Below, in pieces: positions 16,932-28,942 of a stretch of 64,000 nucleotides of DNA (the first letter of the stretch is position 1; the number at the start of each line of letters is the position of its first letter). The notes under the pieces were generated by a model that was given only the letters and a program-made list of their open reading frames with translations, ran no database searches and was not told the DNA's origin. A program made the position numbers and the translations under genes. The DNA is from an uncultured Pelagibacteraceae bacterium (GTDB taxonomy: Bacteria; Pseudomonadota; Alphaproteobacteria; Pelagibacterales; Pelagibacteraceae): the NCBI GenBank assembly GCA_902616645.1, contig CACMTO010000002.1, positions 62,001 through 126,000 of the forward strand. The letters are read 5' to 3'.

Positions 16932-17180
16932 TATTTGCAGAGAGTGTATAAAATCCCTCATCTCAAGACTTAAGATAGAATAGATTTTTTTATTACTTTT
17001 TATTCTATCCATTTTTTTTAAATCTTTTGATTGAATTGAAATCTTCAAATGAAATTTACCTAATTTGTTACCAGCATGGCCTTTGTGTAAGAATGATTTA
17101 TCCTCAACTTTAATTTTTTCAATGTTTATATCTTTTTCTAATTTCTTTTTAACAATTGAAATTAACTGATTTATATTCAT
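16920..17180 (-). CDS. BolA family protein
   Basis: An 86-aa BolA-fold protein. BolA partners monothiol glutaredoxins in iron-sulfur trafficking or acts as a morphology regulator. The central HKGHAGNKLGKFHLKI segment holds the family His residues; a second typical helix-turn follows (about 50-84). It is transcribed towards aroB and divergently from the J-domain gene, from which it is separated by 18 bases. The neighbourhood bolA / J-protein / cobS / cobT recurs in Alphaproteobacteria. Confidence 0.9.
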   Translation of the reverse strand: MNINQLISIVKKKLEKDINIEKIKVEDKSFLHKGHAGNKLGKFHLKISIQSKDLKKMDRIKSNKKIYSILSLEMRDFIHSLQILIE

Positions 17181-17198
17181 AAATAAGAATATTATAAC

Positions 17199-17726
17199 AT
17201 GAAAAATATCTGTGATTGGAATAATTGTAAAGAAATAGGAAAATATAAAGCTCCTGTGGAAAAGGATAATAGCAAAAAATTCAGAATGTTATGCCTAGAA
17301 CATGTAAAAGAGTTTAATAAAAATTGGAATTATTTTTCAGGAATGAGTGATAATCAGATAATGAATTTTTTAAAATCTGACATGATTTGGCATAAACCAA
17401 CACAAAGTTTTAGTTCTTCGGATAACTTTTTTAAGGTTTTATGGAATAACACTTTAAAAGATGAAAATGATAAAGATAATTTTAAAAGTGAATACAATCA
17501 TATGCGTCAATTTAAATTTGATCACAAGGATATTAAGGCTTTTGGTATTCTTGGTGTTTCAGTAGGTTTAAAATGGCACAAAATTCAAGCAAAATTCAAA
17601 ATACTTGTCAAAAAATTTCACCCTGATATGAATTCTGGTAATAAAAAATACGAGGAAAAACTTAAACTGATAACTTTAGCTTATACACAATTAAAAAACA
17701 CTTATAGGAATAGAATTGACACCTAA
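17199..17726 (+). CDS. J-domain protein (DnaJ-like)
   Basis: A 175-aa protein with a C-terminal J domain (about 112-172) containing HPD at 141-143, the signature that stimulates Hsp70/DnaK ATPase. It lacks the Gly/Phe, zinc-finger and substrate domains of DnaJ. The N-terminal 110 residues contain Cys5, Cys10, Cys32 and His35, which could bind a metal. It is followed directly by cobS, whose TTG start lies inside this gene's 3' end, so it probably serves the CobST complex or its assembly. That role is inferred from context. Confidence 0.9.
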   Translation: MKNICDWNNCKEIGKYKAPVEKDNSKKFRMLCLEHVKEFNKNWNYFSGMSDNQIMNFLKSDMIWHKPTQSFSSSDNFFKVLWNNTLKDENDKDNFKSEYNHMRQFKFDHKDIKAFGILGVSVGLKWHKIQAKFKILVKKFHPDMNSGNKKYEEKLKLITLAYTQLKNTYRNRIDT

Positions 17727-18690
17727 TTTAAATATTGAGCCAGATATAAAAGTTTCAATCAAACAAACTTTTGGGATTGACTCTGAGATGGAGGTTAGTG
17801 CCTTTTCAAAAAAAACTGAGCATGTTCCTGAAATAGATAAAAATTACAAATTTGATAAAGATACTACCCTCGCAATAATTTCTGGCTTCGCTTTTAATAA
17901 AAGAGTTTTAGTTCAAGGTTACCATGGAACTGGAAAATCAACTCATATAGAACAAATAGCAGCTAGATTAAATTGGCCATGTATAAGAATTAATTTAGAT
18001 AGTCATGTAAGTAGAATAGATTTAATTGGTAAGGATGCTATTGTTTTAAAAGATGGAAAACAAGTCACAGAATTTAATGAAGGTATTCTTCCTTGGTCGA
18101 TACAAAATCCAGTAGCTTTAGTTTTTGACGAATATGATGCTGGAAGGCCAGATGTAATGTTTGTTATTCAAAGAGTTTTGGAGTCTGATGGTAATTTTAC
18201 TCTATTAGATAAAAATAAAGTAATTAAACAAAATAAATTTTTTAGACTTTTTGCAACATCCAACACTATTGGTCTGGGTGATACAAGTGGATTATACCAT
18301 GGCACACAACAAATTAACCAAGGGCAAATGGATAGATGGAACATTGTTACAACTCTTAATTATCTAAGTCTTGAGAAAGAAATGGAAATAATTTTATCAA
18401 AAAACAAAATTTTAGATAATGCAAAAGGTAAAGAAAAAGTTTCTAATATGATAAAAGTTGCTTCTCTGACTAGAAAAGGCTTTATGTCTGGCGACATATC
18501 AACTGTGATGAGCCCAAGAACTGTACTTCATTGGGCAGAAAACACTGAGATTTTTAAAGATACAGGATATGCATTTAGAGTCACTTTTTTGAATAAATGT
18601 GATGACATCGAAAAAAATACTATTGCGGAATATTATCAAAGATGTTTTGGTGAAGAATTACCTGAGTCTCTCGCAAATATTCAAATTTAA
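17716..18690 (+). CDS. cobS: CobS-type AAA+ ATPase (cobaltochelatase subunit)
   Basis: AAA+ subunit of the aerobic cobaltochelatase, where CobS and CobT form the motor for CobN. It has 324 aa. Walker A is GYHGTGKS (68-75) and Walker B VFDEYD (136-141). The N-terminal segment IDSEMEV...[12 protein letters not shown] is characteristic of CobS. The start is TTG at 17716, overlapping the J-protein stop; homologues extend this far, so the TTG is favoured over the internal ATG. The stop overlaps the cobT start by one base (TAATG). No cobN is present in the window. Confidence 0.94.
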   Translation: MTPNLNIEPDIKVSIKQTFGIDSEMEVSAFSKKTEHVPEIDKNYKFDKDTTLAIISGFAFNKRVLVQGYHGTGKSTHIEQIAARLNWPCIRINLDSHVSRIDLIGKDAIVLKDGKQVTEFNEGILPWSIQNPVALVFDEYDAGRPDVMFVIQRVLESDGNFTLLDKNKVIKQNKFFRLFATSNTIGLGDTSGLYHGTQQINQGQMDRWNIVTTLNYLSLEKEMEIILSKNKILDNAKGKEKVSNMIKVASLTRKGFMSGDISTVMSPRTVLHWAENTEIFKDTGYAFRVTFLNKCDDIEKNTIAEYYQRCFGEELPESLANIQI

Positions 18691-20498
18691 TGACATACAA
18701 TCCTAAAAGTGAAAGCTTAAAAGAAAAATTAAGAACAGCTTTGAACTCTACAATCAAAGCTATTTCCGGCGAATTTGATACTTTTCAAAAATTAGATGAA
18801 AATCAAAAAATAAAAAAAGATGAAATTTTCGAAATAGATAATATCAATTCAAAATATGATTTTTTACGAGCACGAGCAGAAGCTGATATAGCTGCTTTAA
18901 AAAGAAAATTTTCAGATGAAGAAATTTATTATAAAAATCTTCCATCTAAGTCTTCTTGTAAATTGCTTTATTCTATAGCAGAAAAAATTAGATATGAGGC
19001 ACTAGGTTTTAAAATGTTAAGTGGAATTAAAAAGAATATTAAAGATAACTATAATGAAATCATAAAATCTAAAAAAAAAGATCAACTTCAAAAAAAAGAA
19101 GATGTGACGATCGCTGAAGCTTTCGAACTTTATATGCTTAAAAATTTTCACGATATTAAGTTAAATGATTTGAGTCAGAAGATATTGGATTTTTGGGAAA
19201 ATGATTTTGATAAAGCAATTAAAGACCACTCTAAATTTCTAAAGGAAAATTTTGAGTCTCAAAATGAATACTCAATAAGATTTTCTAAAATATTAGAGAA
19301 AATGGATGTACTTCATTCAGAAGATATTAAGGAAAACGAGAATAAAAATGAAGATAATCAGAATAACACTAGCTCAAACGAAAATAACGAAAATGATACT
19401 AATGATAAAGAAGAAGAAAATAGTGAAGATGATAGTAGTGGAAGTATGGACTCAGAATATGATATAGATGAATATAGATTAGATGACCAATTATTAGATA
19501 CAAACTTAGATCAAAAAGAAGAAAACCAGGTTGTCCAGAAAAAAAATAAAATAAATTTAAATTTAGATTACAAAATATTTACGACTGAATATGATGAAAT
19601 CATAAAAGCAGAAAATTTAGAAAATTCAAACGATGTCCAAAAACTCAGAAAAACATTAGACCAACAATTAATTAGTTTTCAAGATTTAATTACAAAACTA
19701 GCAAATAAACTTCAAAGACAACTGTTAGCTAAACAGAATAGAGCTTGGGAATTCGATCTTGAGGAAGGTTTACTTGATAGCTCAAAATTACCAAGAATTA
19801 TAATCGACCCCTATAATTCTCTGTCTTTTAAAAAAGAAAAAGACTTAGACTTCAAGGATACAATCGTTACTCTATTGATTGATAATTCAGGGTCAATGAG
19901 GGGTAGACCTATAACTATTGCAGCTATATGTGCAGACATTTTATCTCGGACACTTGAAAGATGTTCTGTTAAAGTTGAAATATTGGGTTTTACTACAAAA
20001 AATTGGAAAGGTGGTCAGAGTCGAGAGCTTTGGAATCAAAATGGTAAAATAAAGGCACCTGGAAGATTGAATGATTTAAGACATATAATTTATAAAAGTG
20101 CAGACACTCAATGGAGACAAGCAAAAAATAACCTTGGTCTAATGTTGAAAGAGGGGCTATTAAAAGAAAATATAGATGGTGAAGCTATATCATGGGCATT
20201 CAATAGAATTAAAAAAAGAAAAGAGGAGAGAAAAATATTAATGGTTATTTCTGATGGAGCTCCAGTGGATGACTCAACATTATCTGTTAACTCTGGTGAT
20301 TTCTTGGAGAAACACTTGAAAAAAATTGTGAAAAATATTGAGGATAAAACTGAAATTGAAATTTTAGCAATTGGAATAGGTCATGATGTTTCAAGGTATT
20401 ATAATAGAGCAATTAAAATTACAGATGTAAGTGAACTTGGTGATGTTATGATATCTCAATTAAGTGAATTATTTAATAAGAAAAATAAATTACACTAA
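18690..20498 (+). CDS. cobT: CobT-type VWA protein (cobaltochelatase subunit)
   Basis: Partner of CobS. It has 602 aa: a helical N-terminal region (about 1-205), a strongly acidic Asn/Glu/Asp-rich linker (about 211-260), and a C-terminal von Willebrand A domain with the MIDAS motif DNSGSM at 398-403. A later [10 protein letters not shown] segment supplies the third metal-ion loop. The acidic linker is typical of CobT. It is coupled to cobS through TAATG, and the stop shares bases with the convergent kinase stop. Confidence 0.94.
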   Translation: MTYNPKSESLKEKLRTALNSTIKAISGEFDTFQKLDENQKIKKDEIFEIDNINSKYDFLRARAEADIAALKRKFSDEEIYYKNLPSKSSCKLLYSIAEKIRYEALGFKMLSGIKKNIKDNYNEIIKSKKKDQLQKKEDVTIAEAFELYMLKNFHDIKLNDLSQKILDFWENDFDKAIKDHSKFLKENFESQNEYSIRFSKILEKMDVLHSEDIKENENKNEDNQNNTSSNENNENDTNDKEEENSEDDSSGSMDSEYDIDEYRLDDQLLDTNLDQKEENQVVQKKNKINLNLDYKIFTTEYDEIIKAENLENSNDVQKLRKTLDQQLISFQDLITKLANKLQRQLLAKQNRAWEFDLEEGLLDSSKLPRIIIDPYNSLSFKKEKDLDFKDTIVTLLIDNSGSMRGRPITIAAICADILSRTLERCSVKVEILGFTTKNWKGGQSRELWNQNGKIKAPGRLNDLRHIIYKSADTQWRQAKNNLGLMLKEGLLKENIDGEAISWAFNRIKKRKEERKILMVISDGAPVDDSTLSVNSGDFLEKHLKKIVKNIEDKTEIEILAIGIGHDVSRYYNRAIKITDVSELGDVMISQLSELFNKKNKLH

Positions 20499-21775
20499 AT
20501 ATTAAAAAGATCTTTATTTTTCCATTTAATAATTATTTCTGCACCAGTACGAGTTTTTGAATTGTTACAACTTACAGAAGCAAAATTTTTTTCAAGTAAA
20601 GTTTTACCGATGAATATGCCTAATCCTAAACCTGATTTTACCTTATTTTTTTTAGAGAACGATTTTAAATAAGGTTCTCCTATTTTGGATAAAATATCGT
20701 TAGAAAAACCAGGGCCGTCATCTTCAATTGAGACTTCAGTATTTTCACTGTCACTTTTTAAATTTATAAAGATTTTATCAATACTAAATTTATTTGCATT
20801 GCCAATGAAATTTCTTAAACCATAGACAATTTCTATAGATTTCGTCATTTTTTTTGGATTTGAATCTTGATCACAATTTAGTATAAAATTTTTTTTACTT
20901 GTCTCATTAAATGATAAAATTATTTCTTTTAAATAATCCCTTATACTAAAATCTTCATCAATAAATTCGTCTTCTTCATTGGGGTTTAAAGATAGTTTGG
21001 TCAAAATTTGATTACATCTCTCTACCTGGCTTGAAAGTAATTCAACATCTTGAATAATATTCTTTTGATCTTTAAGCTGTTCCTTAAGTTCTTGAGTTAT
21101 TATTTTGATAGTGGAAAGTGGTGTACCTAAAGAATGTGCTGCTGCCGCAGCTTGACCTCCTAATGATAACATCTCATGCTCATTAGCCATTATCTTTTCC
21201 ATTTTATTTAAAGCTTCCTCACGAATTCTAGACTCGGTTCCAAAAATAATTGCAAAATAGCACAAAAAAACCAAGGCTATAATTAATGCAATTGGTATCG
21301 AATAATAATAATAAGGATCGACGTGAAAATGTTCATTCAAAGGTTTTGGTAGCTCCATTGAAATAAATGTAAGAAAAATTATTATTAGTATTGTAATAAT
21401 AACTAATAAAATATTTGTCTTAAAACTTAAATTAGATGAAGCAAATATACTTGGAATAATAATAAAAATTATAAAAGGATTTGTAATCCCACCTGTTAAG
21501 TAAACTAACGCTCCCAACTGCAAAATATCGATAACTAAAAAAATTGATGCTGATTTTTCTGTTAATTGTATTTTTTTATAAACTGATATTAAGTATAAAT
21601 TACTTATTATCCCAATTAAAACTACAATATTTGCATAGAAAAAATCAAACTTAAAATTTAAGAAATAGTAAACAAAATAAATTGAGATTAACTGACCTAT
21701 AATACCAATCCATCTCAGAGTTACGTAGGTAGATTTTTTTAATGAATAAAATTTTGAAGTTTCAAAAAACTTCAT
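20495..21775 (-). CDS. regB: RegB/PrrB-type redox sensor histidine kinase
   Basis: A 426-aa membrane histidine kinase. About six membrane segments occupy residues 20-180, and GGITNPF at 95-101 matches the quinone-sensing box of RegB/PrrB. The H box is [14 protein letters not shown] with phospho-acceptor His214, followed by an N box ([10 protein letters not shown]), G1 (EDDGPGF) and G2 ([10 protein letters not shown]). RegB normally signals to RegA to control respiration and redox genes; no response regulator is adjacent. It lies 2 bases downstream of gyrB on the same strand and converges on cobT. Confidence 0.87.
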   Translation of the reverse strand: MKFFETSKFYSLKKSTYVTLRWIGIIGQLISIYFVYYFLNFKFDFFYANIVVLIGIISNLYLISVYKKIQLTEKSASIFLVIDILQLGALVYLTGGITNPFIIFIIIPSIFASSNLSFKTNILLVIITILIIIFLTFISMELPKPLNEHFHVDPYYYYSIPIALIIALVFLCYFAIIFGTESRIREEALNKMEKIMANEHEMLSLGGQAAAAAHSLGTPLSTIKIITQELKEQLKDQKNIIQDVELLSSQVERCNQILTKLSLNPNEEDEFIDEDFSIRDYLKEIILSFNETSKKNFILNCDQDSNPKKMTKSIEIVYGLRNFIGNANKFSIDKIFINLKSDSENTEVSIEDDGPGFSNDILSKIGEPYLKSFSKKNKVKSGLGLGIFIGKTLLEKNFASVSCNNSKTRTGAEIIIKWKNKDLFNI

Positions 21776-21777
21776 TA

Positions 21778-23859
<2,082 letters not shown>

Positions 23860-23920
23860 TCATAAATTATAGTATTTAAATACAGAAGTTTTAATATATG
23901 CTGTGTATTTACAAACCAAA

Positions 23921-24781
23921 ATGATTAAAAAAGGTATAATTCTTGCAGGTGGTTTTGGCACACGGTTAAGTCCATTAACTAAAGCTGTAAACAAACAGCT
24001 TTTACCTATTCACGACAAGCCAATGATATTCTATCCTTTGTCAATAATGATGCTAGCAAATATAAAAGTGATTTTAATGATTGTAAATCCTGGGCAAATA
24101 GAAAACTTTAAGAATTTGTTAGGAAATGGCTCAAGATTTGGTATCAAAATAATTTACAAAGTTCAGAGTAAACCTAGGGGATTGCCAGACGCATTTAATT
24201 TAGGAAAATCATTTATTGGAGGAGATAACGTTGCTTTGATACTTGGAGACAATTTCTTTTATGGACAAAGTTTGACTAAAAAACTTGAAAAATCATCTAC
24301 ACATAAAATAGGAGCTACAATCTTTTTAAAAGAGGTCTTAAATCCAAAAAACTATGGAGTTGCTACAATTAGAAATAATAAAATTGAAAATATTGTAGAA
24401 AAACCCAAAAAGTTTGTTTCCAACAAAGCAATCACTGGTTTATATTTTTTTGATAAAAATGTTTGCAAATTTGCAAAAAAACTAAAGCCATCCAATAGAG
24501 GGGAATTAGAAATAACTGATTTAATTAATGAGTATAAAAAAAATAATATGTTAAAATATGAACTTATTGGTAGAGGAGCAATATGGTCTGACGCTGGAAA
24601 AATGAATGATTTAACAAATGTATCAAACTATGTCAAATCAGTTGAAGAAGTTCAAGGAATTAAGATAGCTTGCTTAGAGGAAATATCATTATTAAAAAAA
24701 TGGATTGATAGAAAAAGAATTAAACAAAATATAAAATTTTACGGAAACTGTGAATATAGTAACTACTTAAAAAAATTATAA
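23921..24781 (+). CDS. rfbA: glucose-1-phosphate thymidylyltransferase
   Basis: Makes dTDP-glucose from dTTP and glucose 1-phosphate. I use the ATG at 23921 (MIKKGIILAGGFGTRL, 286 aa); a GTG six codons upstream is possible, but the family begins at this point. The nucleotidyltransferase signature GGFGTRLSPLT is followed by KQLLPIHDKPMIFYPL and the metal Asp in ILGDNFFYG. First gene of the accessory island after gyrB. The next enzyme of the dTDP route, RfbB (dTDP-glucose 4,6-dehydratase), is not in the window. Confidence 0.93.
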   Translation: MIKKGIILAGGFGTRLSPLTKAVNKQLLPIHDKPMIFYPLSIMMLANIKVILMIVNPGQIENFKNLLGNGSRFGIKIIYKVQSKPRGLPDAFNLGKSFIGGDNVALILGDNFFYGQSLTKKLEKSSTHKIGATIFLKEVLNPKNYGVATIRNNKIENIVEKPKKFVSNKAITGLYFFDKNVCKFAKKLKPSNRGELEITDLINEYKKNNMLKYELIGRGAIWSDAGKMNDLTNVSNYVKSVEEVQGIKIACLEEISLLKKWIDRKRIKQNIKFYGNCEYSNYLKKL

Positions 24782-24782
24782 A

Positions 24783-25679
24783 TTGAAAAAAAAAACAATT
24801 CTTATTACAGGATCGTCAGGTTTTATAGGAAATCTATTTTTAAAGCATGCACTTAGTAAAGGTTATAAAGTTATAGATATCTTAAGGAATAAAAACCGTA
24901 GAAACAAAAAATTGAACAATTTGAGGAAAAAATATCTAAAATCCTATAAATCTATTTTTTTTTCAAATTTAAAAGAAATAAACCCTAATCTAAAAAATAT
25001 AAAAATTGATTATTTTATAAATTTTGCAACTCTATATAAAAATTCTCATTTACACGATGAAGTACCATTATTTATTCAATCTAACATAACTTTTCCAAGT
25101 GTGATAATAGACACAATTCATACAAAAGTAGATAAAGTTATAAACTTTGGTACAATGATGCAACATATCCATGGAGAAGATCATTCACCCTCAAATTTTT
25201 ATGCGTCAACCAAATCTGCGTTTGAAATGATTTTAAATTTCTATTTATCAAGTAATTCAAAATTAAAATTTTATAATTTAAAATTTTATGAAAGTTACTC
25301 AGAAATTGATAATAGGCGAAAACTAATTCCAACATTAATCAAAAATTATAGAAATAAAAAATTAACTAATATTGTATCAGATAAACTTGAGCTTAATATT
25401 ATTCATGTAAAAGATATTATAAAAGCAGTTGATATCATCATAAATAAAAATTTTATGAGTGGAAATTATTGTTTAAAACAACCAAAAAATATTAACATTA
25501 AAAAGTTAGTCTCTAAGATTAATAAAGTATCGAAAAAAGAACTTAGAGTTAAATATTTAAATAAGAAGATATCTAAAATAAAAATGAGCAAAATTAAAAT
25601 TCTTCCTGGGTGGAAACCTAATTTGAATTTAGAAAATGATATAATAAGAAGATTTAAAGATGAAAATAGTAAAAACTAA
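24783..25679 (+). CDS. NAD(P)-dependent sugar epimerase/dehydratase (SDR)
   Basis: A 298-aa extended short-chain dehydrogenase. The Rossmann motif is GSSGFIG (about 10-16) and the catalytic Tyr/Lys motif is YASTK in SNFYASTKSAFE. It starts at a TTG one base after the rfbA stop and overlaps the next gene by 20 bases. It is paralogous to the SDR at 29956-30795, which shares the N-F-Y-A-x-T-K block. The most likely role is a 4-ketosugar reductase finishing a deoxysugar nucleotide; the precise stereochemistry cannot be read. Confidence 0.85.
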   Translation: MKKKTILITGSSGFIGNLFLKHALSKGYKVIDILRNKNRRNKKLNNLRKKYLKSYKSIFFSNLKEINPNLKNIKIDYFINFATLYKNSHLHDEVPLFIQSNITFPSVIIDTIHTKVDKVINFGTMMQHIHGEDHSPSNFYASTKSAFEMILNFYLSSNSKLKFYNLKFYESYSEIDNRRKLIPTLIKNYRNKKLTNIVSDKLELNIIHVKDIIKAVDIIINKNFMSGNYCLKQPKNINIKKLVSKINKVSKKELRVKYLNKKISKIKMSKIKILPGWKPNLNLENDIIRRFKDENSKN

Positions 25680-26175
25680 AATAAAAGATTTAGTACTTCT
25701 AAAAACATCAATCTACAGAGATAAAAGAGGTTTTTTTAAAGAAGTAGAAAAAAACAAGGTTTTAAAAAAAAAATTTATCTTTGATTGTTTTTCATATTCC
25801 AAAAAAAAAACTCTTAGAGGAATGCATTTTCAAAAAAAAAACAGTCAGGCAAAAATAATTACGGTCGTCCAAGGCAAAATACTTGATGTTGTTGTTGATT
25901 TAAGAAAAAATTCTAAAACATATGGTAAGTATTTTTCTATCAAAATTTCCCAAGACTCAGATTTTTCACTCTTTATTCCTGAAAACTTCGCTCATGGATT
26001 TTTATGTTTATCAAAAGTTTGTGCTGTTTATTATAAATGCACAAAGTATAGAGATGAAAATAGCGAAACAACAATAAAATGGAATGATAAAAAAATTAAT
26101 ATTAAATGGCCGATAAAAAAACCTATCTTATCTGACAAAGATAAAAATGGTATAAATTTTGAGGATTTTAAATAA
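25660..26175 (+). CDS. rfbC: dTDP-4-dehydrorhamnose 3,5-epimerase family protein
   Basis: A 171-aa RmlC-like cupin that epimerises C3 and/or C5 of a 4-keto-6-deoxyhexose nucleotide. Family features are DKRGFF near residue 21, the catalytic His in LRGMHFQ (about 57), VVVDLRKNS, IPENFAHGFL, and YYKCTKY with the general-acid Tyr region. All key positions look intact, unlike the paralogue at 30792. It overlaps the SDR upstream by 20 bases and the convergent methyltransferase by 8. Whether it works on dTDP- or CDP-sugars is unclear. Confidence 0.9.
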   Translation: MKIVKTKIKDLVLLKTSIYRDKRGFFKEVEKNKVLKKKFIFDCFSYSKKKTLRGMHFQKKNSQAKIITVVQGKILDVVVDLRKNSKTYGKYFSIKISQDSDFSLFIPENFAHGFLCLSKVCAVYYKCTKYRDENSETTIKWNDKKINIKWPIKKPILSDKDKNGINFEDFK

Positions 26176-27349
26176 TTTTTGGATAAGGAATATGGGTAAT
26201 AAACTTTCCACCAGATTTTATAAAATCTCTCTCTTTTTTAAAAATTTCTTTTTTAAAGTTCCATGCTCCCAAAAAAACATAATCAGTGACATTTTTTTTT
26301 AATTTTTTATATTTTTTGACCTCTATCTTGCTACCTGGCAAAAACTTACTAATTTTGTAAGAAGTTGTATCGTAGAAAAAATCAATTTGTTTATCATTAA
26401 TTTTACAATAATTTAAAACGGTGCATGACTTAGCAGTAGCTCCATATCCAATTATCCTTTTTTTATTTTTCTTTATTTTCTTAACTACTTGAATCAAACG
26501 TTTTTTTGAAAGTAAAACTTTATTTGCAAACCTTTTGTATGTTGAAAACTTGTGAAGACCATTTTTTTTTTCTACAACTATATTTTTTAGAACATTAGGA
26601 TTTAACTTATAAAAGGAATTTTTTTTTCTTTTTATGAAGTATCTATTTGAACCCCCATGAGTTTTGGTATTTTGAATATCAAATATTTCAAAATTAAATT
26701 TATCTAGTATTTTTTTCAATGCTATTGCTGAAAATACATAAATATGCTCGCAGTAAAATTGATCATAAGCAACATTTTTTATGCATTCCAATAGAGATGG
26801 ATCCTCTAGAATTAATATTCCCTTATCACTTAAAGATAAATTTACTGCCTTAAAAATCTCTGAAAAATTTTCAATGTGACTAAGAGTGTTCGCGGAATAA
26901 ATGACATCAATTTTCTTCTTTTTTGATATTTTCTTTGCTAATGAGACATCCCAGTATTCTGAAAATGTTTTGTAGCCCTTATCTCTTGTTATCTTTGCAA
27001 GATTTTTGCAAGGTTCAACTCCAATAACGCAATTTTTTTTAAAATTTTTAATAAAAGCACCATCATTACTTCCAATCTCTAAAATCAAATTTGGTTTAAA
27101 TTTTTTTTTTATTTCAACTGATAAATCTTTGAATGATTTTTTCATTGTAAGAGACTCTGAAGATTTATAGGGGTATTTATCGTTGAACATTTTTTCTTTT
27201 GGTATAGTGTTTAGAATTGAAACAAGGTAATTTTTTGGGTTAAATCCTACAATCAGTTTAAATTTTTTTTCTTTATGATTTAATTTATTTCTAGTGATGT
27301 AAGAATTTGCCAAAGGTTGTAATCCTAAATTCAAAAATTTTTTCATCAT
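26168..27349 (-). CDS. nucleotide-sugar C-methyltransferase (TylCIII-like)
   Basis: A 393-aa SAM-dependent methyltransferase of the NDP-hexose 3-C-methyltransferase type. The N-terminal segment FLNLGLQPLANSY and EKMFNDKYPYKSSES are hallmarks; the SAM loop is LEIGSNDGAF (about 92-101), and a C-terminal Rossmann-like domain contains IGYGATAKS. It should add a methyl branch to a 4-keto deoxysugar. Oddity: the N-terminal zinc site is missing. The first Cys pair is absent from the start, and the second is FNPKN where relatives have C-x-x-C. It overlaps the GT2 gene by 4 bases. Confidence 0.88.
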   Translation of the reverse strand: MMKKFLNLGLQPLANSYITRNKLNHKEKKFKLIVGFNPKNYLVSILNTIPKEKMFNDKYPYKSSESLTMKKSFKDLSVEIKKKFKPNLILEIGSNDGAFIKNFKKNCVIGVEPCKNLAKITRDKGYKTFSEYWDVSLAKKISKKKKIDVIYSANTLSHIENFSEIFKAVNLSLSDKGILILEDPSLLECIKNVAYDQFYCEHIYVFSAIALKKILDKFNFEIFDIQNTKTHGGSNRYFIKRKKNSFYKLNPNVLKNIVVEKKNGLHKFSTYKRFANKVLLSKKRLIQVVKKIKKNKKRIIGYGATAKSCTVLNYCKINDKQIDFFYDTTSYKISKFLPGSKIEVKKYKKLKKNVTDYVFLGAWNFKKEIFKKERDFIKSGGKFITHIPYPKII

Positions 27350-28167
27350 AATATTTTTTTTTTTATATAAAATTTTAAAAATTTTAAAATTCCACTTAGT
27401 AGCGCGAAATTCTTAAAAGCCTTTTTTAATTGAAAAAATAAAATATTAAAGATAAATAAAAATATATTTTGTATTAATTTTCTGAATATTTTAATAAATC
27501 TTAATTTGTTAAGTTTGTAATCATAAACAAATTCACCGTAAATAAAGTTCAATAACCTAATGTATTCTATTTTATAATTTCTTGATGACGAATTACTAGA
27601 ATCATGGTTTACTTTTGCATTAAGAGCAATAGCCATTTTATAATTAGATATATTTATTTTTTTCTCTAAAAAGATATCTTCCCAGTATAAAAAAAAATCC
27701 TCATCAAAAAAACCGATTTTCTTAAGCTTATTTACATCACATAAAATACATGAAAAATCTATTTTATTCTTTATTTGATATTCATTATTTTTAAATTTAT
27801 TCCATTTTTTTTTAAAATGATTAGGAGATACAAAAATCAAATTTTTATTTTGGAGAATAATTTCATACAATATGCGAATTGCCGATTCATTAATAAGAAT
27901 ATCTGGTTGTGTAAATAAACAATATTTTGTTTTAACTTTTGATAGCAATATATTAGAAGATTTAGTTAATCCGATATTTTGTTTTGACGCAAAATAATCC
28001 ACTTTTAGCTTAAGTTTTTTTTTTAAAAACTTTTTAGTATTTTGGTCTCCTTCTTGATCAAAAATTAAAATTTTGTAATTTTTGTAATTTATAAGATTAT
28101 CTAATTTATCTGTTGGTGTTTTATATAACGTCAGAATTATTGTAATATCTTTGTAATTTTTTTTCAT
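27346..28167 (-). CDS. glycosyltransferase family 2 protein
   Basis: A 273-aa GT-A fold glycosyltransferase, closest in look to rhamnosyl-type GT2 enzymes. It has the start ITIILTLYKTP, FASKQNIGLTKSSN (about 60-73), a DxD-like TQPDILI, and the acceptor-side motif GFFDEDFFLYWEDIFLEKK with its conserved Asp/Glu. The C-terminal basic/hydrophobic tail (about 225-270) suggests membrane association. It overlaps the C-methyltransferase by 4 bases (ATGA), so it may transfer the sugar the methyltransferase helps to make. It is divergent from rfbF. Confidence 0.87.
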   Translation of the reverse strand: MKKNYKDITIILTLYKTPTDKLDNLINYKNYKILIFDQEGDQNTKKFLKKKLKLKVDYFASKQNIGLTKSSNILLSKVKTKYCLFTQPDILINESAIRILYEIILQNKNLIFVSPNHFKKKWNKFKNNEYQIKNKIDFSCILCDVNKLKKIGFFDEDFFLYWEDIFLEKKINISNYKMAIALNAKVNHDSSNSSSRNYKIEYIRLLNFIYGEFVYDYKLNKLRFIKIFRKLIQNIFLFIFNILFFQLKKAFKNFALLSGILKFLKFYIKKKIL

Positions 28168-28230
28168 GATAATAAGTATATATAAATAGACTTAATCAAG
28201 AAAATTTAATAGAGGTGATTATTAGTAATT

Positions 28231-28938
28231 ATGAAATTAGTTATATTAGCAGGTGGATATGGTACTAGATTGTCTGAAGAAACTAAACTTAAACCAAAAC
28301 CCTTAATAAAAATTGGTTCTAAACCAATAATTTGGCACATAATGAAAATTTACTCATTTTATGGAATTAAAGATTTCATAATCTGTTTAGGTTACAAAGG
28401 TCATATGATTAAGAATTATTTAAAAAACCATTCTTCAAAAGAAAAATGGAAAATTTCTTATGTTAATACTGGTCTTCATACTATGACTGGTGGTAGAATA
28501 AAGAGAATTAAAAAATATATAGGAAATGATGATAATTTCTGTTTAGCATATGGTGATGGTCTCTCGAATGTTAAAATCAATAAAATAATCAAATTCCATA
28601 TTAAAAATAAGAAAATTGCAACATTAACTGCAGTAAAATATAAAAATCCTAAAGGAATATTATCAATCAGTAAAAATAATTTAGTTAAAAAGATAAAAGA
28701 AAAACCATTAGAATATATTAATGGTGGTTTTTTTGTTTTATCTAGAAAGATATTTAATTTCATTAAAAATGACAAAACTATATTTGAAAAAAATTGTCTT
28801 CCAAGGATATCGAAAATTAATCAACTAGTAGCTTTCAAACATAATGGTTTTTGGGCATGCATGGATACATTAAGAGAAAAGAAAGAGCTAAATAAATTAT
28901 GGGAAACTAATAAGTCTCAATGGAAAGTTTGGAAATAA
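28231..28938 (+). CDS. rfbF: glucose-1-phosphate cytidylyltransferase
   Basis: Makes CDP-glucose, entry point to CDP-deoxysugars. At 235 aa it is slightly shorter than the usual 255. Signature MKLVILAGGYGTRLSEET is followed by KPKPLIKIGSKPIIWHIMK, then GYKGHMIKNYL and the metal-binding YGDGLSNV. The GTRLSEET form and downstream CDP-glucose 4,6-dehydratase support cytidylyl rather than thymidylyl specificity. The dehydratase gene follows after 4 bases. Confidence 0.92.
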   Translation: MKLVILAGGYGTRLSEETKLKPKPLIKIGSKPIIWHIMKIYSFYGIKDFIICLGYKGHMIKNYLKNHSSKEKWKISYVNTGLHTMTGGRIKRIKKYIGNDDNFCLAYGDGLSNVKINKIIKFHIKNKKIATLTAVKYKNPKGILSISKNNLVKKIKEKPLEYINGGFFVLSRKIFNFIKNDKTIFEKNCLPRISKINQLVAFKHNGFWACMDTLREKKELNKLWETNKSQWKVWK

Positions 28939-28942
28939 AAAA

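Noticed and set aside
23903-23920. GTG start extending rfbA by six codons
   Set aside because: The enzyme family begins at the ATG at 23921, directly before the nucleotidyltransferase motif.
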